Below are positions 36,717-43,619 of a stretch of 64,000 bases of DNA, piece after piece. The translations under genes and the position numbers were made by a program. The first letter of the stretch is position 1; each line of letters begins with the position of its first letter. Source of the DNA: Seohaeicola_A nanhaiensis (GTDB lineage Bacteria > Pseudomonadota > Alphaproteobacteria > Rhodobacterales > Rhodobacteraceae); the NCBI RefSeq assembly GCF_042654245.1, contig NZ_JBHSGI010000024.1, forward strand, positions 62,001 through 126,000, in the 5' to 3' direction. The notes below the pieces were generated by a model. The model saw nothing but the letters and a program-made list of their open reading frames with translations. It did no database searches and was not told the DNA's origin.

Positions 36717-38020
36717 GCGTCCCGGGCCTGCTGGTCGCCGCCCCCAGCTCGGGCACCGGCAAGACCACGGTGATGCTGGGCCTGCTGCGCGCCTTCGCCG
36801 AGGACGGCCTGACCGTGCAGCCTTTCAAGAGCGGCCCCGACTACATCGACCCGGCCTTCCACCTCGCGGCAGCGGGGCGCAATTCCTTCAACCTCGACAG
36901 CTGGGCGATGGGCGCGGGCCTGATCGACACCATCGCCGGCCGCGCGCAGGGCGCCGATCTGGTGATTGCCGAGGGATCGATGGGTCTGTTCGATGGCGTC
37001 GCCTTTTCCGGTGCAACCGGTCACGGGTCTAGCGCCGAAACCGCCGTGCGCATGGGCTGGCCCGTGATCCTCGTGCTCGACGTGTCCGGACAGGCGCAAT
37101 CGGCGGCGGCAACCGCACTGGGCTTCGCCCGCTTCCGTGACGACCTGTCCATCGCCGGCGTCATCCTCAACCGCGTGGCCAGCCCGCGCCACGAACGCCT
37201 GACCCGCCTCGGGATGGAACAGGCCGGCCTGCGTGTTTTCGGCTCCCTGCCGCGCCGCGGCGATCTCGTTCTGCCCGAGCGTCATCTCGGGCTGATCCAG
37301 GCGGTCGAACACCCCGACCTCGACGCGGCCATCGCCGGCTATGCCGCCTTCCTGCGCGAAAATGTCGATCTCGCAGCGATCCGCAGTGCCGCCTCGGCGC
37401 TTCCTCAGGGCGCGGCCGGACGCTTGCCGAAACCGCCGGCCCAGCGCATCGCCCTAGCGCGAGACGCGGCCTTCTCCTTCACCTATCCTCATATCCTCGA
37501 AGGCTGGCGCGAGGCCGGGGCCGAGGTCCTCCCGTTCTCGCCCCTCGCCGACGAGCCGCCCGATCCCGGCGCCGATCTGATCTGGCTTCCCGGCGGCTAT
37601 CCCGAATTGCACGCAGGCGCGCTGGCGGCGGCCGACCGCTTCCGCGCCGGTCTGATACGGCACGCCGAAACCCGCCCCGTTCATGGCGAATGCGGGGGGT
37701 ACATGGCGCTGGGCGCGGCCCTGATCGACAAACAGGGTGTTCGGCACCGGATGGCAGGGCTGCTTGGGCTGGTCACCAGCTACGAAAAGCGCAAGCTGCA
37801 CCTCGGGTATCGCCTCGCACGGCTCAATGCCCCGATGCCAGGGTATGCCTCCGGAGCGGCGCTGCGCGGCCACGAATTCCATTATTCGACAATTCTGGAG
37901 GAACCCGACTCGCCCCTCGCCGCGGTCACCGACGCCGAAGGCGCGGCCGTGCCCGAAACCGGATCGCGCCGCGGTCAGGTGACCGGCACCTTCTTCCACC
38001 TGATCGCGGAGGCCGAATGA
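36713..38020 (+). CDS. cobB: cobyrinate/hydrogenobyrinate a,c-diamide synthase CobB
   Basis: A 435-residue glutamine amidotransferase. The N-terminal P-loop APSSGTGKTTVMLGL is followed by FKSGPDYIDPAFH. The C-terminal class-I GATase has the nucleophile Cys in VHGECGGYMALG (about 326) and the late His in LRGHEFHYS. In the aerobic route it amidates hydrogenobyrinic acid before cobalt insertion by CobNST. It overlaps cobM and cobA. Confidence 0.95.
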   Translation: MSVPGLLVAAPSSGTGKTTVMLGLLRAFAEDGLTVQPFKSGPDYIDPAFHLAAAGRNSFNLDSWAMGAGLIDTIAGRAQGADLVIAEGSMGLFDGVAFSGATGHGSSAETAVRMGWPVILVLDVSGQAQSAAATALGFARFRDDLSIAGVILNRVASPRHERLTRLGMEQAGLRVFGSLPRRGDLVLPERHLGLIQAVEHPDLDAAIAGYAAFLRENVDLAAIRSAASALPQGAAGRLPKPPAQRIALARDAAFSFTYPHILEGWREAGAEVLPFSPLADEPPDPGADLIWLPGGYPELHAGALAAADRFRAGLIRHAETRPVHGECGGYMALGAALIDKQGVRHRMAGLLGLVTSYEKRKLHLGYRLARLNAPMPGYASGAALRGHEFHYSTILEEPDSPLAAVTDAEGAAVPETGSRRGQVTGTFFHLIAEAE

Positions 38021-38739
38021 CCGGTTTTGTCAGCTTTGTCGGCTCCGGGCCGGGAGACCCGGAACTGCTGACCCTGAAAGCGGTCGACCGCCTGCGTCGG
38101 GCCGATGCGGTCCTGTTCGACGATCTGTCCTCCGGCCCCATTCTCACCCACGCGCGACGCGATGCCGATCTGGTCGGCGTGGGCAAACGTGCTGGGCGAC
38201 CCTCTCCAAAACAGGACCATGTCAGCCGGCTGCTGGTCGAATATGCACAGGACGGCGCCCGCGTCGTGCGTTTGAAAAGCGGCGATGGCGGACTGTTTGG
38301 CCGGCTCGAGGAAGAACTCGTCGCCCTGCGCGCGGCCGGCATCCCCTATGAGATCATTCCCGGCATCCCCTCGGCCTGCGCCGCGGCGGCCGCGGCGGGC
38401 ATTCCACTGACCCGCCGGCTGACCGCGCGGCGGGTGCAATTCGTCACCGGTCATGACGTCACCGGCCGACTGCCCGAAGACCTCAACCTTGCCGCGCTGG
38501 CCGACGGCCAGGCGACAACGGTGATCTTCATGGGCAAGCGGACCTTCCCGGCACTGGCCGAGGCGCTGATCGCCCACGGGTTGCCGGGCGACACCCCCGC
38601 CATGCTCGCCGAGGCGATCAGCACGCCGGACCAGTCGATCAGCCGGACCACCGTCGCCGAACTGGCCCAACGTCTCGCCCATTCTCCCGGCGACGCAGCG
38701 GCACTGATCCTCTACGGACCGCTGGCAGAGGAGGGGTGA
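38017..38739 (+). CDS. cobA: uroporphyrinogen-III C-methyltransferase CobA
   Basis: A 240-residue SUMT that makes precorrin-2 from uroporphyrinogen III, the branch point to corrins and siroheme. Motifs are VGSGPGDPELLTLKAVDRL, ADAVLFDDLSSGPIL, VVRLKSGDGGLFGRLEEEL and GIPLTRRLTARRVQFVTGH. No CysG dehydrogenase/chelatase domain is attached. It overlaps cobF by one base. Confidence 0.94.
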   Translation: MTGFVSFVGSGPGDPELLTLKAVDRLRRADAVLFDDLSSGPILTHARRDADLVGVGKRAGRPSPKQDHVSRLLVEYAQDGARVVRLKSGDGGLFGRLEEELVALRAAGIPYEIIPGIPSACAAAAAAGIPLTRRLTARRVQFVTGHDVTGRLPEDLNLAALADGQATTVIFMGKRTFPALAEALIAHGLPGDTPAMLAEAISTPDQSISRTTVAELAQRLAHSPGDAAALILYGPLAEEG

Positions 38740-39482
38740 TGCGCGACCTGCTGCTGATCGGCATTGGAACCGGCAACCGCGACCATGTCACGCTGGCGGG
38801 GGTTCAGGCGATGCGGTCGGCCGACCTGATCCTGATTCCGCGAAAGGGGCCGGACAAGGCCGATCTGGCCGACCTTCGCCACCAGATTTGCGAAAGCGTC
38901 CTTTCGGGATGCGATGTGGCCCTGGCCGAGTTCGATCTGCCGGTGCGCGACGCTTCGGGCGATTACCGTGCCGGAGTCGATGCCTGGCACGACGCCATCG
39001 CCAAGGCCTGGAGCGACGCGATCGACCGCCACGCGCCCGACGCGCGACGCGTGGCGTTGCTGATCTGGGGCGACCCTTCGCTCTATGACAGTTCTCTGCG
39101 CATCGCTGCGCGGCTGCCCGACCTGCGCGTGCGGGTCATTCCCGGCATCACCGCTCTGCAGGCGCTGACTGCCGCCCACGCGATCCCGGTCAATGAGATC
39201 GGCGCACCCTTCATCGTCACCACCGGCCGGCAACTGCGCGACAAGGGCTGGCCGCCGGGTGTCGATACCGTGGCAGTCATGCTGGATGGCGACTGCGCGT
39301 TCCAGACGCTGGATCCGGACGGGATCGAGATCTGGTGGGGCGCCTATCTGGGCATGGCCGAGGAAATGCTCATTTCCGGTCCATTGGCGGACAGGTCCGC
39401 GCAAATCCTGTCCGATCGCGCACAGGCGCGTTCCCGGCATGGCTGGATCATGGACATTTACCTTCTGCGGCGGCGTAGCTGA
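38739..39482 (+). CDS. cobF: precorrin-6A synthase (deacetylating) CobF
   Basis: A 247-residue methylase of the aerobic pathway that methylates C1 and releases acetate. It shows LLIGIGTGNRDHVTLAGVQAM, LIPRKGPDKADL, LLIWGDPSLYDSSLRI and TTGRQLRDKGWP, typical of CobF. ATG 38739 follows GAGGAGG; the overlapping GTG 38736 is possible. It is the last gene of the first cob operon. No cobD, cobC, cobQ, cobU/P, cobS or cobT lies in this window. Confidence 0.93.
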   Translation: MRDLLLIGIGTGNRDHVTLAGVQAMRSADLILIPRKGPDKADLADLRHQICESVLSGCDVALAEFDLPVRDASGDYRAGVDAWHDAIAKAWSDAIDRHAPDARRVALLIWGDPSLYDSSLRIAARLPDLRVRVIPGITALQALTAAHAIPVNEIGAPFIVTTGRQLRDKGWPPGVDTVAVMLDGDCAFQTLDPDGIEIWWGAYLGMAEEMLISGPLADRSAQILSDRAQARSRHGWIMDIYLLRRRS

Positions 39483-39493
39483 TGCATTCGCTC

Positions 39494-39521
39494 TTGCCAG
39501 CGGACGATCCGGCGGGATACA
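39494..39521 (+). promoter_or_regulatory. possible promoter of the cbtBA operon
   Basis: TTGCCA (39494-39499) and GATACA (39516-39521) are separated by 16 bases, placing a start just ahead of the second riboswitch. Both hexamers are imperfect matches. Confidence 0.35.
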
Positions 39522-39533
39522 CCAAAAGAGCTT

Positions 39534-39715
39534 GATGTCCGGCGGATGGTCCGCCGGGCGATGGGAATTCGGTGCGGATGGTCCGATCGGGCCGCCAAAG
39601 CCGAAGCCGCCCCCGCGACTGTAAGCGGAGAGCGCCTGCCGGAATACCACTCGCATCCTTTGTGGGGAAGGTCGGCAAGGCGCAGTGACCCGCGAGCCAG
39701 GAGACCGATCAGGCC
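39534..39715 (+). promoter_or_regulatory. cobalamin (B12) riboswitch upstream of cbtBA
   Basis: The aptamer core is recognised as GGCGATGGGAATTCGGTGCGG, GCCAAAGCCGAAGCCGCCCCC, GCGACTGTAAGCGGAGAG, CCACTCG, GGGGAAGG and the B12 box GAGCCAGGAGACC at 39695-39707. It ends about 45 bases before cbtB, whose ribosome-binding site AGGAAGGAG lies just downstream. It should shut off cobalt uptake when B12 is plentiful. Boundaries are approximate. Confidence 0.94.
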
Positions 39716-39758
39716 GAAACGTGTAGACTCTGTCGGGTGTGACAGGAAGGAGATCGAA

Positions 39759-39929
39759 ATGAACGCAATCGCAAAGAACGCCTCCAGCGTTAAGTCCGGT
39801 TTGGCGCAGGCGCTGATGGTCGCGGTTTTTGGAATCGGCATCGTGTTCGTCGCCGGCCATCTGCAGGCCTCGGCCCTGCATGATGCGGCCCACGACGTGC
39901 GCCACGCAACCGGTTTCCCCTGCCACTGA
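39759..39929 (+). CDS. cbtB: cobalt transporter subunit CbtB
   Basis: A 56-residue protein with a single transmembrane segment (ALMVAVFGIGIVFVAGHL) and the His-rich C-terminal tail HDAAHDVRHATGFPCH, the CbtB hallmark for Co2+ binding. The start follows AGGAAGGAG. It is preceded by a B12 riboswitch and is one base from cbtA, so the pair encodes the riboswitch-controlled cobalt importer. Confidence 0.93.
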   Translation: MNAIAKNASSVKSGLAQALMVAVFGIGIVFVAGHLQASALHDAAHDVRHATGFPCH

Positions 39930-39930
39930 G

Positions 39931-40623
39931 ATGGCTTCCAGACTGCTGACCAGCGCGTTGTTCGCTGGATTCTGCGCGGGGCTCGTGGCAGCCTTGTTGC
40001 AGTTCGTTTTCGTACAGCCGGTGCTTCTCCATGCCGAGTTGTACGAGTCCGGTCAACTTGTCCATTTTGGAGCGGAGCCCGTCTCGGCCGATCCCGATCT
40101 GGGCGGTCTCGACCTCATGCGCGATGCGCTGTCGGTGATTTTCTCGGCGCTGGTCTATACCGGCTATGCGCTGGTTCTGATCGCCGTCATGTCGCTGGCC
40201 GAGGCGTCGGGGGCGGGGATTACCGCCCGCACCGGACTGATCTGGGGTGTTGCGGGCTTTGTCGCCGTGCATCTGGCCCCGGCAGTCTCGCTCCCTCCCG
40301 AAGTGCCCGGCGTGGCCGCGGCCGACGTCTTCCTGCGCCAGATCTGGTGGTGGGCGACTGTCGTCGCGACGGGCATCGCGCTGGCGCTGCTCGCCTTCGG
40401 GCGCTCCTGGATGGCCTGGGGTAGTGCAATCGTTCTGCTCGCCGCGCCTCACCTGATCGGCGCGCCACATCCGGACAGCTTCAGCGGCAGGGTCCCCCCC
40501 GAACTCGCCGCGCTCTTCGCCGCGCGGGCGCTCGGTGTCGGGCTCGCGGCCTGGGTTCTGCTGGGCAGCCTCTGCGGCTACTTCTGGCAGCGCGAAGGCT
40601 TGCGTCAGACCGCGACGGCCTGA
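39931..40623 (+). CDS. cbtA: cobalt transporter CbtA
   Basis: A 230-residue polytopic membrane protein with about six hydrophobic segments. The N-terminal SALFAGFCAGLVAALLQF helix with nearby PVLLHAELYE, and the central GVAGFVAVHLAPAVSLPPEVPG motif, are typical of CbtA. It starts immediately after the cbtB stop and is probably translationally coupled. Confidence 0.92.
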   Translation: MASRLLTSALFAGFCAGLVAALLQFVFVQPVLLHAELYESGQLVHFGAEPVSADPDLGGLDLMRDALSVIFSALVYTGYALVLIAVMSLAEASGAGITARTGLIWGVAGFVAVHLAPAVSLPPEVPGVAAADVFLRQIWWWATVVATGIALALLAFGRSWMAWGSAIVLLAAPHLIGAPHPDSFSGRVPPELAALFAARALGVGLAAWVLLGSLCGYFWQREGLRQTATA

Positions 40624-40625
40624 TC

Positions 40626-41114
40626 ATGCTTGATCGAGGACTGGCTCTCTTCGCAATCGGGCTCGTGTTCGGCGGCGGGTTCGGTTTCCTCACCGCCGCC
40701 GGCATGGGCGTGACGCTGGACGGGCACGACCATGCCACCGGCCACGATGCGGGCGGACATGCCGAAGTGCATGACCACGCCAATGCCCGACCTGTCGAGA
40801 TCGCGCCCGGTGCCACGGTTCCCGCCGTGGCGCTGACCGCCACCCGGGACATGGCCTCGGGCTGGAACGTACATGTTGCCCTTACGGGTTTGGCCTTCGC
40901 GCCGGAGCATTCGGGCCAGGAGAATAGCCCGGGCGAGGGGCACGTGCATCTCTACCTCGACGGGGTCAAGGTCGCGCGCGTCTATGGCCCCTGGGTGCAT
41001 CTGCCCGTGGGCGACCCCGGCGCCCGGCTGACGGCGGCGCTTTATTCCAACGACCACCGTCCCCTGACTTCGGACGGCGCGCCTATCCAGGCATCAGTCA
41101 CCCTCGGCGACTGA
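40626..41114 (+). CDS. membrane-anchored His-rich metal-binding protein, third gene of the cbt operon
   Basis: A 162-residue protein of no family I can name. An N-terminal hydrophobic anchor (FAIGLVFGGGFGFLTAAGMG, about 8-27) is followed by a cluster of seven histidines in GHDHATGHDAGGHAEVHDH (about 33-51). A beta-rich domain follows, with NVHVALTGLAFAPE and GEGHVHLYLDGVKVARVYG resembling a cupredoxin-like fold. It starts two bases after cbtA, so B12-riboswitch control is likely. A periplasmic cobalt-scavenging role is inference. The 3' end overlaps the convergent DUF1636 gene by 21 bases. Confidence 0.75.
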   Translation: MLDRGLALFAIGLVFGGGFGFLTAAGMGVTLDGHDHATGHDAGGHAEVHDHANARPVEIAPGATVPAVALTATRDMASGWNVHVALTGLAFAPEHSGQENSPGEGHVHLYLDGVKVARVYGPWVHLPVGDPGARLTAALYSNDHRPLTSDGAPIQASVTLGD

Positions 41115-41474
41115 GGGCAGGGCGGGCACACGCGCCCGAAGATGAAAGCGAAGCTGCCCGGCTGGCCGGGCATCTTCGATCCACCCGTTCGGCGCATTCA
41201 GATACAGCCGGCAGAAGGCGGCGATGTCGTGGTCCGGCCAGTCTGCACCGAGCCCCGAGAACACGTAAGAGGCGCGTCCGGCCGCCTGAACGGCAATGCT
41301 GCGCGGCGTGTCGCATCCGCCAAGACAGGCGAATTCCGCAACATCGGCTTCGATTCCCGCCTGCGCCATCATCGCCTGCGCCCTTAGGCATTCTTCCGCG
41401 GCGCTGCCGCTCTCGCGGTGGCAGGTCGAACAGACAAGCAGGCGCAGGGCAGGGTCGGCAGGCATTTTTTGCAT
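41094..41474 (-). CDS. DUF1636 family protein, second copy
   Basis: A 126-residue paralogue of the first cob-operon protein, with Cys15 and Cys18 (VCSTC) and Cys50 and Cys54 (ACLGGC), but lacking the fifth cysteine of the copy at 25712. Start ATG 41474 is tentative; ATG 41465 is possible. It converges on the cbt operon and overlaps its last gene. Unlike the first copy it has no riboswitch in front; its upstream region is shared with the betaine transporter. Confidence 0.75.
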   Translation of the reverse strand: MQKMPADPALRLLVCSTCHRESGSAAEECLRAQAMMAQAGIEADVAEFACLGGCDTPRSIAVQAAGRASYVFSGLGADWPDHDIAAFCRLYLNAPNGWIEDARPAGQLRFHLRARVPALPSVAEGD

Positions 41475-41553
41475 CGGCAGGGTCTTTCGATTTGCCCGCA
41501 TCTGGCCCGTATTTCCGCGCGCTTTCAATGCGAAACCTCCCCCAATAGGCTAC

Positions 41554-41579
41554 AAGTGGGGTGACTTTGCACCTCACTT
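41554..41579. promoter_or_regulatory. inverted repeat upstream of the betaine ABC operon
   Basis: AAGTGGGGTG-ACTTTG-CACCTCACTT has two 10-base arms with one mismatch (G-T as RNA). It lies 43 bases upstream of the binding-protein start in the 148-base gap shared with the DUF1636 gene. It could be an operator or a leader hairpin. Confidence 0.4.
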
Positions 41580-41622
41580 CGGCAAATACTCGCGACCAAA
41601 TCATCATGCACGGGGATCATTC

Positions 41623-42573
41623 ATGAAACATCTTTCTCTCGGGCTGGCCTTCGCTGCCCTCGCCGGGTCGGTCCACGCCGCTGAACTGGGCGCGGTGGAC
41701 GAGCCCATCAAGCTGGCTGTCAACGAATGGACCGGACAGCACGTCACCACGCATATTGCGGGTGAAATGCTCAAGGCGGCGGGCTACAAGGTGGAATATG
41801 TCACCGCCGGCATGATGAACCAGTTCCAGGCGCTGGCGGACGGCGATCTGGACGCGACCCTGGAAATCTGGTCCTCGAACGTCTCGGACGAATACGCCAA
41901 GAAGGTTGCCGAAGGTAAGGTTGTCGAAATCGGCGACCTCGGGCTCGACGCTCGCGAAGGTATCGCCTATCCCGCCCATGTCGCCGATCTCTGCCCGGGC
42001 CTGCCTGCTTGGGAGGCGCTGAAGGACTGCGCCGGCGTCTTCGCCACTGCCGACACGCTCCCGATGGGCCGTCTGGTGGACTATCCCGCCGATTGGGGCA
42101 CGCCGGGCGCAGACCGTATGACCGGCTTCGCCCTGCCGTTCAAGGCCGTCCCCGCCGGCTCGGAAGGTGCGCTTATCACCGAACTGCGCGCCTCCGTCGA
42201 AAAGAAATCGCCGCTGTTGATCACCTTCTGGCAGCCGCACTGGGCGATGTCCGCCTATGACGTGAAGTTCGTCGATCTGCCGGTCGGCAACGAGGCCTGC
42301 TTTACCGATCCGGCCTGGGGGCCGAACCCCGATGCCGTCAACGACTGCGACTTTGCACCCTCGCGCATCTTCAAGGCTGCCTGGTCCGGATTTGAAGAGA
42401 AATGGCCCGCAGCCTTCGAAATCCTGTCCAATTATGAACTGGCGGTCGAGGATCAGCAGCCGATGATGGGGGAGATCGACGTCGACGGCGGCAAGGTCGA
42501 AGAGGTGGTGACCGCCTGGATGGCCGCGAACGAGGCCAAGTGGCGCCCGGTGGTGGACGCCGCGACCAAGTGA
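41623..42573 (+). CDS. glycine betaine/proline-type ABC transporter substrate-binding protein
   Basis: A 316-residue periplasmic protein of the OpuAC/ProX-like family with signal peptide AALAGSVHAAEL. Motifs KLAVNEWTGQHVTTHIAGEML, GMMNQFQALADGDLDATLEIW and LLITFWQPHWAMSAYDVKFV contain the aromatic residues that cage quaternary ammonium groups. The stop overlaps the GTG start of the ATPase. The ligand could be glycine betaine, proline betaine, choline or a relative. Confidence 0.9.
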   Translation: MKHLSLGLAFAALAGSVHAAELGAVDEPIKLAVNEWTGQHVTTHIAGEMLKAAGYKVEYVTAGMMNQFQALADGDLDATLEIWSSNVSDEYAKKVAEGKVVEIGDLGLDAREGIAYPAHVADLCPGLPAWEALKDCAGVFATADTLPMGRLVDYPADWGTPGADRMTGFALPFKAVPAGSEGALITELRASVEKKSPLLITFWQPHWAMSAYDVKFVDLPVGNEACFTDPAWGPNPDAVNDCDFAPSRIFKAAWSGFEEKWPAAFEILSNYELAVEDQQPMMGEIDVDGGKVEEVVTAWMAANEAKWRPVVDAATK

Positions 42574-43619
42574 GCGAAGACGCCACACCGGCCATTGCCT
42601 GCCGCAACCTCTGGCAGGTGTTCGGGCCCAATGCCGGGGCCGAGCTGGCCTCGGCCTTGGCGGCAAACGGCGGCGATGCCGCCGCCGCGGCGGCAGAACT
42701 GCGCGACAAGGGCCTGATCCCGGCGGTTCAGGACGTCGGCTTCGACGTCCGACCGGGCGAACTCTTTGTCATCATGGGCCTGTCGGGGTCCGGCAAGTCC
42801 ACGCTGGTGCGCGGTTTGTCGCGCCTGCTCGACGTCACCGCGGGCGATGTGCGGATTCAGGGCGAGGACATCGCTGCCGGAAGCAAGGCCCGCCTGATCG
42901 AGCTGCGCCGCAAGAAGCTCGGCATGGTGTTCCAGCACTTCGGCCTGTTCCCGCATATGAGCGTGCTCGACAATGTGGCCTATCCGCTCCGGGTGCAGGG
43001 CATCCCCCGCGCCAGGCGCCACGCCAAGGCGCGCGAGGTGATCGAACTCGTCGGACTAGGCGGGCGCGAATCCGCCTTCCCGCGCACGCTGTCCGGCGGC
43101 CAGCGCCAGCGGGTCGGCATCGCTCGCTCGCTGGTTGGCGATTGCGAGGTCTGGTTTCTCGACGAACCCTTCAGCGCGCTCGACCCGCTGATCCGCCGCC
43201 AGCTGCAGGACGAATTCCTGCAAATCCGCGCCAAGCTGAACACCACCATCGTGTTCATCACCCATGACATCGCCGAGGCGCTGAAACTGGCCGACCGCAT
43301 CGCCATCATGCGGGACGGCGAGGTGATCCAGATCGGCACCCCGGCGCAGATCGTGCTGAACCCGGTGGACTCCTATGTCCGCGAATTCGCCCGCGATGTG
43401 GCCAAGGGCCGTCATGCGCGCGTCGCATCGGTGATGAAACCAGCAAGCGGGATCACCGGCGACGGCCCGGCCCTGCGCGAAGGCATGACACTTGACGCGG
43501 CTCTGGCAACTTGTGTCGCCGCGCAGGCTCCGGTGCCGGTGACCGACGGCGCGGGTAAGATTGTGGGGCAGGTCGATCCCGCCGATCTGGTGAGCGCCCT
43601 GCACGTGGACGACCGGTGA
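42570..43619 (+). CDS. glycine betaine/proline-type ABC transporter ATP-binding protein
   Basis: A 349-residue ProV/OpuAA-like ATPase. The N-terminal extension NLWQVFGPN...AELRDKG is typical of betaine importers. Walker A is GLSGSGKST, the signature LSGGQRQRVGIARSL and Walker B VWFLDEPFSALD. A reduced CBS-like C-terminal region (about 270-349) may sense ionic strength. The GTG start at 42570 overlaps the binding-protein stop. Confidence 0.93.
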   Translation: MSEDATPAIACRNLWQVFGPNAGAELASALAANGGDAAAAAAELRDKGLIPAVQDVGFDVRPGELFVIMGLSGSGKSTLVRGLSRLLDVTAGDVRIQGEDIAAGSKARLIELRRKKLGMVFQHFGLFPHMSVLDNVAYPLRVQGIPRARRHAKAREVIELVGLGGRESAFPRTLSGGQRQRVGIARSLVGDCEVWFLDEPFSALDPLIRRQLQDEFLQIRAKLNTTIVFITHDIAEALKLADRIAIMRDGEVIQIGTPAQIVLNPVDSYVREFARDVAKGRHARVASVMKPASGITGDGPALREGMTLDAALATCVAAQAPVPVTDGAGKIVGQVDPADLVSALHVDDR

